This document shows positions 10,095 through 18,995 of a DNA stretch of 64,000 nucleotides, one piece after another. The translations under genes and the position numbers were made by a program. Under the pieces are notes generated by a model, which had not been told where the DNA came from, did not search any database, and worked only from the letters and a program-made list of their open reading frames with translations. The stretch is taken from positions 1 to 64,000 of the forward strand of contig JAPLKI010000005.1 of NCBI GenBank assembly GCA_026388155.1. The letters are read 5' to 3'. The stretch comes from Elusimicrobiota bacterium (GTDB lineage: Bacteria > Elusimicrobiota > Elusimicrobia > Elusimicrobiales > UBA9959). Positions within the stretch are counted from its first letter, which is position 1. Every line of letters begins with the position of its first letter.

Positions 10095-10229
10095 CGGAAT
10101 GGAACCAAAACTGTGCCAATTGGGCATAAAGCGCTTATATACAACCGGGTAGCGCTTCTTAGGGACGCTGTTTCGGGAGAGGGCGCGCTTGACCGGAGCA
10201 GAGTAAAATAGACGAGCGATTTTATCCAT

Positions 10230-11318
10230 ATGAAATCTGACAAACTGCTGCTACTCGTTACGGAACTGGAAGATCCGGATTTCAAGGGTGGAATACAAGT
10301 TTTTAACCAATCTTTTGTGAAAGCGTTGGCGGAGTTGCATGTTTCTTTCTCCATATTGGCATTGAATGATTGGCAAAAAAGAAATGTGGGATTCTTCGGT
10401 AAATTGTTCCGGCAAGTTTTATTCGGCTGTAAAACGTTTGTTGCGGTCTATCGGCATAAGCCGGATTTGATTATTTGCGGGCATGTGGGATTTTCATCGT
10501 TATGCTTCTTTCTGCAAAAGTTACAGGGGATTCCATTTATTACTATTACATATGGCGTAGATGTGTGGAGTTTGACCCGGATCAAGAAAATGGCGCTTGC
10601 CGCTTCAAAAAATATCCTTTCCATTAGCAATTATACTCGCAATCGTATTTGTTCCCAGCTGCCGAACTATCCGCAAAAACAAATCTTGTTGTTCCCTACG
10701 ACATTTGATGCCGCGCGCTTTGCTCCGGGTCTGAAATCCGGGGGAATAATGAAAAAGCTCGGAATTCGCGAAACTGATGCGATTGTCCTTTCGGTTTCCA
10801 GATTAAGCAAATCGGAGGGGGATAAGGGTTGTGAGAAGATAATTTCCAGTGTAAAAGAATTGGTTTTAAAGTTTCCCGATCTTAAATATGTTGCCGGCGG
10901 CAGCGGTGATGATTTACCCCGCCTTCGCAGACTTGTTCGGGATCATGGACTTGGCGATAAAATATTATTTCCGGGGTTTATTCCGGATTCTGAACTTCCT
11001 GATTACTATAATTTGTGCGATTTGTTTATTCTCCCCAGCAAGAAAGAGGGGTTTGGCATAGTCTTTCTGGAAGCGCTTGGATGCGGAAAACCGGTTATTG
11101 CCGGCAACCGCGATGGCTCTGTAGACGCTGTTTTGGGCGGAGAGCTTGGATTATTGATCGACCCGGATAGTATTGCCGAAATTAAGGATGCTATTGTCAG
11201 AGTTTTAACAAAGAATATCCCCAAAAACATGCTTGATAAAGATTATTTACGGTCGCGTGTGGTGCAAGCGTATGGTTTTGATAGTTTTAAAAATCGTTTG
11301 GAGGCAATACTTTCATGA
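10230..11318 (+). CDS. Glycosyltransferase family 4
   Basis: A 362-residue GT-B glycosyltransferase. The N-terminal domain has GGIQVFNQSFVKALAEL. The C-terminal donor domain carries VSRLSKSEGDKGCEKII near residues 188-204, FPGFIPDSELPDYYNLCDLFILPS and the E-x7-E-type KKEGFGIVFLEALGCGKPVIAG signature near residue 271. These are typical of retaining GT4 enzymes that use nucleotide-activated sugars. Its stop overlaps the next start (ATGA at 11315-11318), showing translational coupling with the deacetylase. A 135-bp gap separates it from the polymerase. Confidence 0.9.
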   Translation: MKSDKLLLLVTELEDPDFKGGIQVFNQSFVKALAELHVSFSILALNDWQKRNVGFFGKLFRQVLFGCKTFVAVYRHKPDLIICGHVGFSSLCFFLQKLQGIPFITITYGVDVWSLTRIKKMALAASKNILSISNYTRNRICSQLPNYPQKQILLFPTTFDAARFAPGLKSGGIMKKLGIRETDAIVLSVSRLSKSEGDKGCEKIISSVKELVLKFPDLKYVAGGSGDDLPRLRRLVRDHGLGDKILFPGFIPDSELPDYYNLCDLFILPSKKEGFGIVFLEALGCGKPVIAGNRDGSVDAVLGGELGLLIDPDSIAEIKDAIVRVLTKNIPKNMLDKDYLRSRVVQAYGFDSFKNRLEAILS

Positions 11319-12070
11319 AGCTGCGTTTTATGGCTGATGATTACGGGGTGGGCGCGAAAACCAATGTGGCCACCGCTTCTTTAGCTTCCGGCGGAATTCT
11401 CAGCGGTGTTTCGGTTTTGGCTTCCAATGATTCAGTCTACCCTGTTGCCAATGAGCGCCCGAAGGATCCCATATATGGCGCGCATTTGTATTTAACTGAA
11501 TTTCCGCCTTTAACTCCGAAACTGGCGAGCATGGGGCGCGGGAGGGGATTATCCAAGAAGGCTCTGGCCGTGCATATATTCGCGGGCAGGATTTCACGGG
11601 AAGATATCATTTCGGAATTTACCGCACAAATTGAGAAACTTGCAGTTAACGGTTTTGACGTGCGGTTTCTTGACTCACATATGAATATCCATTGGCTGCC
11701 TGTGGTTTTTCCCGCGGTTATGGAGGTCGCAAAAAAGCGCGGTCTTTTCGGAGATATTCGCCCCTTTGCGCAGTTGGATTTTTCGTTGCGGGGCAATGCC
11801 CGCACATATCTTTCCCTGTTCAGGGCGAAGAGTCTGGGGTTTAAGGCCGATTCCAGGGTTTTAGTTAACTGCCCCGGATATAAACAGGATAGAATTGATT
11901 TAAATCCGGCTTTGGAATTGTGGGACAATTTCCTGGTGGCGGTTAAATCAAAACGCTATGAAGAAATAGTGGTGCCCTGCCATCCCGGCTTAAGTCCGGC
12001 GGAAGTACGGATTTATTCTTCGCCGGAGTTCAGGCAACTGCTGGAAAAACACTCCCTGACTACAAAATGA
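11315..12070 (+). CDS. YdjC/ChbG/HpnK-family carbohydrate deacetylase
   Basis: A 251-residue member of the YdjC-like fold. The catalytic metal ligands are visible: D8-D9 in FMADDYG, a histidine in GAHLYLTEFPPL near residue 56, and the two-histidine motif DSHMNIHWLP near residues 121-130. Known members remove N-acetyl groups from sugars such as chito-oligosaccharides or lipid-linked GlcNAc. It is coupled by ATGA overlaps to the GT4 upstream and the double GT2 downstream, which suggests it deacetylates a glycan intermediate assembled by these enzymes. No signal peptide is visible, so the site of action is probably cytoplasmic. Confidence 0.85.
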   Translation: MKLRFMADDYGVGAKTNVATASLASGGILSGVSVLASNDSVYPVANERPKDPIYGAHLYLTEFPPLTPKLASMGRGRGLSKKALAVHIFAGRISREDIISEFTAQIEKLAVNGFDVRFLDSHMNIHWLPVVFPAVMEVAKKRGLFGDIRPFAQLDFSLRGNARTYLSLFRAKSLGFKADSRVLVNCPGYKQDRIDLNPALELWDNFLVAVKSKRYEEIVVPCHPGLSPAEVRIYSSPEFRQLLEKHSLTTK

Positions 12071-13785
12071 CCACGCAAACCGTCAAGCTTTCCGTCTCGG
12101 TCCTTATAATGACGCAGAATGAAGAGGTGAACATCCGCTATGCGGTTGAAAGCGTCTTACCGTATTTTAACCAGGTTATAGTTGCCGATTCTTTCAGCAC
12201 GGACAATACATTGGCGATATTGAAAGAATATCCCGAAGTTGAAGTTTATCAGCATGTTTTTGAGAGCTGGGCTGAGCAACGCAACTGGATGCTGGCTAAC
12301 TGCGCCATACGCAATGAGACAGTGTTCTTTTTGGATGCCGATGAATATATTGACGGCAGGCTTGTTAAAGAGTTGGGCGGCGTTTTGCAAAGCGGCGCTG
12401 AATTTTCGGCAATTTATCTGGATAGAGAATATGTTTTTCTGGGCGGCACGCTTAAGTATGCGCATGGCCATCCGTTGACTTTCCGGGTTTTTAAAAAAGA
12501 AGGGCTTTCTTTTGTGGGGGAAGGCGCAAGGGAGTATGCCAAGGTTAATGGGCCTGCTATAACCTTTAAGAGCCCTTATATCCACCATGACCGCAATCCG
12601 GTATCTGTGTGGATACGCAAGCATAATAATAATTCCGACCGGGAAGCCGAGCTTTTTATTTCACGGGAAAAGCGGAAGGATGTGCTGCCTGTAGCGAGGC
12701 TTTCAGGCGCGCAGCGTTCCAAGTTGTGGGTCCGCGCCAATTTATGGAATAAGTTCCCGCTGCTTTCAAGACCGTTTCTCTACTTTCCAGCCCGCTATAT
12801 TCTAACGCTGGGTTTTTTAGAGGGTGTTCCCGCTTTTATTTATATTTACTTGAACGCATTTTTTTATCAAAGCCTGATTGATGCAAAGGTGTTATATCGG
12901 AAGGCTTGTGCAACGGACGAAGGGCCTGTCGGTGCGTCCTCTGTTCCAGATACCGATAAACTTCCCGTGACAGTTTTGATAATGGCGCAGAATGAGCAAG
13001 AGAATATCCGTTATGCCGTGGAAAGCGTATTGCCATACTTTAACCAAATAATAGTTGCCGATTCCTTCAGCACGGATAGGACCACTGAAATACTGAAGGA
13101 ATATCCTGGGGTTGAGGTTTACCAGAACACTTTTGAAAGTTGGGCTGACCAACGCAACTGGATGCTGGCTAACTGCGCTATCCGCAATGAAAAAGTCTTG
13201 TTCTTGGACGCGGATGAGTATATAACTCCTGAATTCGCACAGGAGTTTCGCCAAATCCTTGATTCCGGGGTCAACTTTGCCAGTATAATCATAAAGCCTT
13301 GTTTTATTTTTATGGGACGACAGTTACGCTACGCGTATGGGCATCCCAAGATAAAAAGAATATTCTCGCGGGCAGTGCGGTTTTTTGGGGTCGGCGCCAG
13401 GGAATATGCGGTTCTGAGCGGGGCTTGTTTGGAAATAATTTCTCCTATTATGCATCGTGATCATAAGCCTCTGTTCGCCTGGGTGGCAAAACATAACAAC
13501 AACTCTGACCGGGAAGCTGCCGCATATTTTGAGCGGAAGATCTTCCCGGGGGAGGCTGACGGCGGTTTGGCGGGTGGAATTAAAGCCAAGCTCTGGGTCA
13601 GGGGGAATATCTGGGACAAACTGCCTTTGCTGGCCAGGCCCTTTTTCTATTTTATATACCGCTATTTCTTTAAATTGGGGTTTATGGACGGCAAGCCGGG
13701 ATTCATTTACTGTTTCCTGCATTCATTCTTGTATCAAAGCATGATTGATGTTAAAATTATTGAAACCCGCAAAAAGAAAGTGTGA
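12067..13785 (+). CDS. Tandem double GT2 glycosyltransferase
   Basis: One 572-residue reading frame holds two complete, closely similar GT2 domains of the WaaE/LgtF type. Domain 1 opens with VSVLIMTQNEEVNIRYAVES near residue 9 and has its FLDADEYI DxD site near 90. Domain 2 opens with VTVLIMAQNEQENIRYAVES near residue 301 and has FLDADEYIT near 381. Further paired motifs (ESWA[ED]QRNWMLANCAIRNE, KHNNNSDREA, KLWVR) recur in both halves, so this is an internal duplication and fusion. The usual enzyme is one domain of about 250-280 residues. Both halves keep their acidic site. Each may add one sugar, or the pair may extend a repeated residue. Confidence 0.9.
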   Translation: MTTQTVKLSVSVLIMTQNEEVNIRYAVESVLPYFNQVIVADSFSTDNTLAILKEYPEVEVYQHVFESWAEQRNWMLANCAIRNETVFFLDADEYIDGRLVKELGGVLQSGAEFSAIYLDREYVFLGGTLKYAHGHPLTFRVFKKEGLSFVGEGAREYAKVNGPAITFKSPYIHHDRNPVSVWIRKHNNNSDREAELFISREKRKDVLPVARLSGAQRSKLWVRANLWNKFPLLSRPFLYFPARYILTLGFLEGVPAFIYIYLNAFFYQSLIDAKVLYRKACATDEGPVGASSVPDTDKLPVTVLIMAQNEQENIRYAVESVLPYFNQIIVADSFSTDRTTEILKEYPGVEVYQNTFESWADQRNWMLANCAIRNEKVLFLDADEYITPEFAQEFRQILDSGVNFASIIIKPCFIFMGRQLRYAYGHPKIKRIFSRAVRFFGVGAREYAVLSGACLEIISPIMHRDHKPLFAWVAKHNNNSDREAAAYFERKIFPGEADGGLAGGIKAKLWVRGNIWDKLPLLARPFFYFIYRYFFKLGFMDGKPGFIYCFLHSFLYQSMIDVKIIETRKKKV

Positions 13786-13958
13786 ATATAATTTGGGCTT
13801 AAAGGAACTTGCAGAAAGATTGCCGATCAATTTGTCCGCGCGGGAAAGTATTGGTTTGTTGGGCAGCGGGCGTAATAAGTTTCGGGCTATGTAGTCATGT
13901 GCGGGCGTGCGCCAGATAAAATTGGAAGTTAAATTTCCCCGGCGCCGGAATTTTTAAA

Positions 13959-15095
13959 GTGAAAACAAAATATCTGTTTGTAAACACCCATTATCTTCCG
14001 GATTCTCATTTTGGAGGTGTCGTTGAGAGCGGCAGTAAAATGCTTAAGTTTTTACGGCGGGGAGCGGAATTCCGCCTTTCCACTGTAAGCCGTACACCGC
14101 AAGCCAGTGCCCCTTACCTGGCCCCAGGGGACCAGTGCTATCGTTCGCTGTTCTTTCATGGGTTTGCTGTCTCGTTGGAGGCTATAGCCGGGCTCTGGCG
14201 CGATGTTCGTTCTTGTGACGTTTTGCTGATAAACGGAATTTTTACTTTTCCGGTCACATTGGCAGCCTTGTATGCAGTTATCCTGAACAAGCCTTTTATG
14301 GTAGCTGTAAGGGGGGGCCTTAAACCATGGGCAATGGCGCACAAAAAATGGAAGAAATATTTTTATATCAGGTTAATCACTTTGCCGCTTATGAGGAGGG
14401 CGCGGTATGTGCAGGTTACCTCCCTGGAAGAAGAGAAGAATATAAGAAATCTCGGTTTTAAGAATGTAATCAATATCTCAAATGGTATTGATGCCGAAGA
14501 ATTTGCCAACCTTCCCGGCAGAGACAAAGCCGGGGCACGATTTGGCCGCCGTTTAGTGTTTTTGTTTCTTTCGCGGACCAATAAAGAAAAAGGGCTGGAT
14601 ATCTTACTGTCGGCGTATAGGAAGTTTTGTGCCGATTTCTCTGCGGAAGGGCATGTGCTTTGCATAGTAGGACCTGATCACCAGGGGTATTTGAAAGGCA
14701 TGGGTTTGAATTATGCCAAAGAGAATATAGAGCGCCTGGAGGGAGTTTACGGAGAAGATAAACTGGCGCTCCTTAGGCGTGCTGATGTGCTTGTGCTGCC
14801 CTCCTACAGCGAAAACTTCAGCAATGTGGTGGCTGAGGCGCTTGCCTGCGAAACCCCGGTTATAACCACCACCGGCACACCATGGACGGAGCTGGAAAAA
14901 GTAGGATGCGGGCTTTATATTGAGCCGACGGCTGATAAGCTTTTTGAAGCCATGAAGCTTATGTATGGCAAAACCCAAATTGAACGCCAGGAGATGGGCC
15001 GCAGGGGCAGGCAATATATTCTTGAAAACTTTAATTGGGAAAATAAGGCAAAACAGCTTTTTGTATATCTGGAAAAAATCGCTGTTCAAAAATGA
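13959..15095 (+). CDS. Glycosyltransferase family 4
   Basis: A 378-residue GT-B enzyme. The acceptor domain begins KYLFVNTHYLPDSHFGGVVESG. The donor domain has FLSRTNKEKGLDILL near residue 205 and the signature SYSENFSNVVAEALACETPVITT near residues 283-305. It starts with GTG at 13959, 173 bp after the double GT2; that gap contains no recognisable gene. The stop overlaps the next start (ATGA at 15092-15095). It belongs to the same assembly line as its neighbours; linkage and donor are unknown. Confidence 0.88.
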   Translation: MKTKYLFVNTHYLPDSHFGGVVESGSKMLKFLRRGAEFRLSTVSRTPQASAPYLAPGDQCYRSLFFHGFAVSLEAIAGLWRDVRSCDVLLINGIFTFPVTLAALYAVILNKPFMVAVRGGLKPWAMAHKKWKKYFYIRLITLPLMRRARYVQVTSLEEEKNIRNLGFKNVINISNGIDAEEFANLPGRDKAGARFGRRLVFLFLSRTNKEKGLDILLSAYRKFCADFSAEGHVLCIVGPDHQGYLKGMGLNYAKENIERLEGVYGEDKLALLRRADVLVLPSYSENFSNVVAEALACETPVITTTGTPWTELEKVGCGLYIEPTADKLFEAMKLMYGKTQIERQEMGRRGRQYILENFNWENKAKQLFVYLEKIAVQK

Positions 15096-15856
15096 AAATT
15101 TCTGTTATTACTGCGGCTTATAAGTCCGGCGGCACTATTGCTGACGCCATAAAATCGCTGTTAGCCCAGACCTACAAGGATGTGGAGCATATAATCATTG
15201 ACGGCGGGTCTGTGGACGGCACTCGCGACATTGTGGCGTCTTTCGGGGATAAAATATCACGCTTTGTAAGCGAACCGGATAATGGTATTTATGACGCCAT
15301 GAATAAGGGGATAAAACTGGCAACCGGTGATATTGTAGGCGTTTTAAATTCGGACGATATGTATGCGGACAAAAATGCCCTTGCCCGGGTGGCTGCGGCG
15401 TTTGAGAACCCGGAGGTGGATGTCTGCTACGGAGATTTGGTATATGTGTCCCCGGTCAATATTGATAAACCCGTGCGGGTTTGGAAGTCTTCCCCTTACG
15501 CGCCCGGCTGTTTTCTGTCAGGGTGGGTGCCCCCTCATCCCACTTTTTTTGCGCGCAGGCCGGTATATACGAAGCACGGCGGGTTTGACCTGTCTTTTCC
15601 GCTGGCGGCTGATTTTGAACTGATGCTGCGCTTCCTGCATTGCTATAAACTTAAATCCGTTTATATACCGGCAACCATAATGAAGATGCGTTTAGGCGGG
15701 GCCACTAACAAAAACGCGGGGAATGTTTTACGTCAGAATATAGAGATTTTTAAGGCCGGGCGCAAGAACGGCGTGCCCCTGCGCTGGCGGTTTTTTATAG
15801 GTAAGCTGTATGACAGACTTTTGCAATATATAAGGGCGGACAACATATGCGGATAG
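15092..15856 (+). CDS. Glycosyltransferase family 2 (WcaE-like)
   Basis: A 254-residue GT-A enzyme. It has ISVITAAYKSGGTIADAIKS at the start, HIIIDGGSVDGTRDI around residues 34-48, and the NSDDMYADKNAL metal/nucleotide site near 88, followed by GDLVYV and the acceptor region GGFDLSFPLAADFELMLR. The pattern and length match colanic-acid-type WcaE and related inverting transferases. It overlaps the GT4 before it by four bases and the SDR gene after it by ten, so it is embedded in a tightly packed operon. Confidence 0.9.
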   Translation: MKISVITAAYKSGGTIADAIKSLLAQTYKDVEHIIIDGGSVDGTRDIVASFGDKISRFVSEPDNGIYDAMNKGIKLATGDIVGVLNSDDMYADKNALARVAAAFENPEVDVCYGDLVYVSPVNIDKPVRVWKSSPYAPGCFLSGWVPPHPTFFARRPVYTKHGGFDLSFPLAADFELMLRFLHCYKLKSVYIPATIMKMRLGGATNKNAGNVLRQNIEIFKAGRKNGVPLRWRFFIGKLYDRLLQYIRADNICG

Positions 15857-16815
15857 TTGTAACCGGCGCGGGGGGGTTTATTGGCAGGCATCTTTGCCGT
15901 GCGCTTAAAAAAAGTGGTTTTCAGGTATTGGGATGCGTTATGGAGCCGGAGCAAAAGGCTGCCATCCGAGAAGAGGTGGAAGTGTTCGTTTCAGGGAAGA
16001 TTGACGGCAGTACGGCTTGGCATAATGCCTTAAAAAAGGATGATATTGTTGTGCATTTGGCCGCACGCGTACATGTTATGCGTGAAACAGCCTCCGATCC
16101 GCTGGAAGCATTTCGCAGGGTAAATGTCACAGGTACGGAAAATCTGGCCAGGCAGGCGGCGGCGGCTGGGGCAACGCGTATTGTTTTTATGAGCACTGTG
16201 GGCGTGAATGGCAACAATTCTGGAGAGCGGGCTTACATTGAAAGCGATCCCCCACAACCGCATAATTACTATTCCGTCTCAAAACATGAGGCGGAAGAAA
16301 AATTGTCCCGGATTTCTGCTGAAACCGGCTTGGAAGCTGTTATGCTACGCGCGCCGCTTGTTTACGGGCCAGAAGCTCCTGGCAACTTTTTCGCGCTTAT
16401 TAAAGTTGTCAGCAAAGGCTTGCCGCTTCCTCTGGCGTCAATACGCAACCGAAAAAGTTTTGTGTATATTGGGAACCTTGTTAACGCTATAATTCTTTGT
16501 TGTACGCATACCGCAGCCGCGGGTAACACATATCTTGTAAGCGATGGAGAGGATATATCTACACCGGAACTGATACGCAGGTTGGCAAACGCTTTGGGCC
16601 GTCCGCCGCGCCTTTTTCCGTTCCCGCCCGCTTTGATGCGGCTTGCGGGGAAGCTGACCGGCAAAACGACAGCTGTTGACCGGCTTCTGGGTTCTCTTGT
16701 GGTGGATAGCGGCAGGATCCGGCGCGAATTAGGCTGGAAGCCGCCATTTACTGTGACAGAGGGGTTAAGAGAGACGGCGGAGTGGTATATAACAACTGGG
16801 CGACTAAGTAACTAG
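15847..16815 (+). CDS. NAD-dependent extended SDR epimerase/reductase (WbpV-like)
   Basis: A 322-residue extended short-chain dehydrogenase/reductase. The cofactor motif GAGGFIGRH is at residues 7-15, the active-site STVGVNG near 117 and the catalytic Y142xxxK146 in YYSVSK. The sequence around HLAARVHVM and EAFRRVNVTGTENLARQAA resembles UDP-sugar 4-ketoreductases and epimerases such as WbpV. These often sit directly before a phosphoglycosyl transferase, as here, to make the first sugar nucleotide (for example a QuiNAc- or FucNAc-type donor). The exact product is an inference. Confidence 0.8.
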   Translation: MRIVVTGAGGFIGRHLCRALKKSGFQVLGCVMEPEQKAAIREEVEVFVSGKIDGSTAWHNALKKDDIVVHLAARVHVMRETASDPLEAFRRVNVTGTENLARQAAAAGATRIVFMSTVGVNGNNSGERAYIESDPPQPHNYYSVSKHEAEEKLSRISAETGLEAVMLRAPLVYGPEAPGNFFALIKVVSKGLPLPLASIRNRKSFVYIGNLVNAIILCCTHTAAAGNTYLVSDGEDISTPELIRRLANALGRPPRLFPFPPALMRLAGKLTGKTTAVDRLLGSLVVDSGRIRRELGWKPPFTVTEGLRETAEWYITTGRLSN

Positions 16816-16830
16816 GCGGCTTTGGAAACT

Positions 16831-16849
16831 AGAGACAGACACCGGTTTT
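16831..16849 (+). repeat. GGGACAGACACCGGTTT-type word, site 1
   Basis: The short motif AGAGACAGACACCGGTTTT lies between two genes and next to a degenerate heptad run (GGCGACT AAGTAACT AGGCGGC at 16799-16820). A nearly identical word occurs at 20869 and an inverted pair of related words at 5401-5427. Confidence 0.5.
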
Positions 16850-16865
16850 TTTAAATATTAATGTT

Positions 16866-17426
16866 ATGAAACGATTTTTTGACATTGCAACGGCTATATT
16901 ACTGCTTATTGCCTTGAGCCTTCCCATGCTTTTACTTGTGCTGTTGGTAAAATTAACCTCGCGAGGATCGGCTTTATACTGGTCTGACCGCATAGGGCGT
17001 AATAATGATATTTTTAAGATGCCCAAGTTCCGCACCATGCGCGTTGATACTCCGCCTATGGCTACCCACCTTATGATTGAACCTGAACGGTTTTTAACGC
17101 CGCTGGGTGGCTTTCTGCGCAAAACCAGCCTGGACGAACTGCCGCAATTGTTCAGTATTTTATGGGGAGATATGAGTTTTGTCGGACCCAGGCCCGCCTT
17201 GTTTAACCAGGATGACCTTATAACTCTGCGTACCGTCAAAGGGATTTATCGCATAACTCCGGGGCTTACCGGTTGGGCCCAGGTAAACGGCCGGGATGAT
17301 TTAGCTATTCCTGTTAAGGTTGAATATGATGAGTATTACCTGAAACATCGCTCCTTTGCCTTTGATATTAAAATTCTCTTTATGACCGCGTTGCAGGCGA
17401 TTACTGGAAAAGGGGTGAGGCACTAG
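16866..17426 (+). CDS. Monotopic phosphoglycosyl transferase (PglC/WbpL-like sugar transferase)
   Basis: A 186-residue single-domain polyprenyl-phosphate phosphoglycosyl-1-phosphate transferase. It starts MKRFFDIATAILLLIALSLP, the re-entrant membrane helix. It continues with FKMPKFRTM, the catalytic Asp-Glu pair in KTSLDELPQLFSILWGDMSFVGPRP near residues 86-110, and PGLTGWAQVNGRD. The length equals that of PglC rather than the larger WcaJ/WbaP proteins. It loads the first sugar phosphate onto undecaprenyl phosphate and starts each repeat unit. The SDR gene before it probably supplies the donor. A decayed partial copy lies at 18800-18910. Confidence 0.92.
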   Translation: MKRFFDIATAILLLIALSLPMLLLVLLVKLTSRGSALYWSDRIGRNNDIFKMPKFRTMRVDTPPMATHLMIEPERFLTPLGGFLRKTSLDELPQLFSILWGDMSFVGPRPALFNQDDLITLRTVKGIYRITPGLTGWAQVNGRDDLAIPVKVEYDEYYLKHRSFAFDIKILFMTALQAITGKGVRH

Positions 17427-17605
17427 GAGGAAACGACGAAGGTTTGAGGGTCGGATATTTGGGGGATGACCATGGGAGGCAGGGCGGCTTCTATCCTGTC
17501 TGTCCGGGCCGAACAAGCGGGCGCTTCATGAGAAGCCCGATGGGACAGAAAATTGTTGGTTGTTGCAAATTCTTGTCTTTGTCTGTTGTAATATCCAAAT
17601 GTTGT

Positions 17606-17634
17606 TTGACTTCGCCTGTTGTAACAAGCATAAT
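17606..17634 (+). promoter_or_regulatory. Sigma-70-like promoter for the Gmd-like gene
   Basis: TTGACT at 17606-17611 and CATAAT at 17629-17634 are separated by 17 bases, 32 bp before the ATG at 17667. The 240-bp gap 17427-17666 holds no other recognisable feature. Confidence 0.5.
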
Positions 17635-17666
17635 TGTATTTACTAACGCTGAAATGCGAAAAACAC

Positions 17667-18629
17667 ATGAAAAAAGCTCTCATAATAGGAGTAAGCGGTC
17701 AAGACGGAACTTATCTTTCCAAATCCCTGCTTGCGTCAGGATGGGAGGTTATTGGGACTTCGCGTGAGCTGAAAAACAACTCTTTCATAAATCATAAAAA
17801 AGAAGGGATTTATGGGGCAGTTAAACTTGTGAACCTGAATCCCACCAATTATTCAGAAGTTCTGTCCCTCATGAAGTTTCTGGACCCGGACGAAGTTTAT
17901 AACCTTTCCGGGCAGAGTTCGGTGATCCTCTCTTTTCAGCGTACGGAGGAAACGGTTGACAGTGTGATAAAGCCCACCCTTAATGTTCTTGAGGTTATAA
18001 GACGCTTCGGACTTAAATCCAGGTTCTTTAACGCTGCATCCAGCGAGTGCTTTGGCGGGGGCGATGCTCCGGCGAATGAATCCACGCCGTTTAATCCTAA
18101 GAGCCCGTATGGCATAGCCAAGACAGCGGCTTTAATGCTTACGAGGAATTACCGTGAGGCATACGGCCTTTATGCCTGTTCGGGGATACTGTTTAACCAT
18201 GAGTCGCCTTTGAGGGGGGGGGATTTCGTGACCGGAAAAATAATAAACGTTGCCGCGCGTATAGCGGAAGGGAGAGGGGAGAAGCTACATCTCGGCAACA
18301 TCAATATAACGCGCGACTGGGGCTGGGCTCCGGAATATGTAGAGGCTATGCGCCTTATGCTCTCAAAAGATAAACCGGAGGATTTTGTTGTGTCAACGGG
18401 CGAAAGCCACAGTCTGGCGGAATTCCTGGCGGCTGTTTTTGGGGAGTTCGGCCTTGATTGGAAGGCCCATACAGAGACCGATAATTCACTCCTAAGGCCG
18501 CTGGATTTAGTTTGTGTAAAAGGGACCCCCTCAAGGATAAAGGCCGCATTAGGTTGGCAGGCTGGGTTGAAAATGAAAGACTTGATAAAGAAATGGATAG
18601 ATTCTCTAGATAAGGCCAAATCTGGGTAA
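17667..18629 (+). CDS. gmd: GDP-mannose 4,6-dehydratase-like SDR
   Basis: A 320-residue extended SDR. The dinucleotide-binding start KKALIIGVSGQDGTYLSKSLL is characteristic of GDP-mannose 4,6-dehydratase. It also has NAASSECFGG near residue 122, Y148xxxK152 in SPYGIAK and the GMD-typical LFNHESPLRGGDFVTGKI. It is somewhat shorter than usual (about 345-370 residues), the loss being spread through the C-terminal half. I chose the ATG at 17667 rather than an upstream TTG at 17634 that overlaps the promoter -10. The product would be GDP-4-keto-6-deoxymannose, a precursor of fucose- or rhamnose-type sugars; a relative with another NDP-sugar is possible. Confidence 0.8.
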   Translation: MKKALIIGVSGQDGTYLSKSLLASGWEVIGTSRELKNNSFINHKKEGIYGAVKLVNLNPTNYSEVLSLMKFLDPDEVYNLSGQSSVILSFQRTEETVDSVIKPTLNVLEVIRRFGLKSRFFNAASSECFGGGDAPANESTPFNPKSPYGIAKTAALMLTRNYREAYGLYACSGILFNHESPLRGGDFVTGKIINVAARIAEGRGEKLHLGNINITRDWGWAPEYVEAMRLMLSKDKPEDFVVSTGESHSLAEFLAAVFGEFGLDWKAHTETDNSLLRPLDLVCVKGTPSRIKAALGWQAGLKMKDLIKKWIDSLDKAKSG

Positions 18630-18995
18630 GAATGTGAGTCCGCTGAAAAAAACCTCCAGTTAGACCGTAATTTTTTTAAATCCGCCTTCAGTTTGAAATC
18701 GTAAAAAATGGGCTTTGGTCTCTATTTTTTTCCCGGACTGTCATCCCAGGCGGGAAATGGGCAAGGAACCGGCTTTTAGCCCGATCCCGCAAGGGATTGT
18801 TCCGCTCTTAAACTCCTGGTTGGCCTGACCGGGTTGGGATGGAAGAATGTAATATTTAAAATATTCAAATCCCGCACCATGCGTGTTGACATCCCGCCTA
18901 AAGAATTGTTGGCTGCTGGTTGTTGGAGGGGGGAGAGGGGTTGTGACTTTAGTCACATTTGATTCTTGTCGGTAAAATTGTAGAATTAAGGTATT
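18630..18995. other. 366-bp gap with a sugar-transferase relic and a promoter-like sequence
   Basis: No intact gene. It contains the phosphoglycosyl transferase relic at about 18800-18910, a small GTGACT/AGTCAC palindrome at 18943-18956, and TTGATT (18959-18964) / TAGAAT (18981-18986) just before the CapD-like gene. Confidence 0.5.
18800..18910 (+). pseudogene. Relic of a second phosphoglycosyl transferase gene
   Basis: Translation gives DRVG, then after a one-base frame change WKNVIFKIFKSRTMRVDIPP. This aligns with SDRIGRNNDIFKMPKFRTMRVDTPP of the intact enzyme at 16866-17426. The DNA match is clear around CCCGCACCATGCG at about 18870-18883. Only this central block survives; no start, no active site and no 3' part remain. 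It is probably the trace of an older initiating transferase gene or of a local duplication during remodelling of the locus. Confidence 0.65.
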
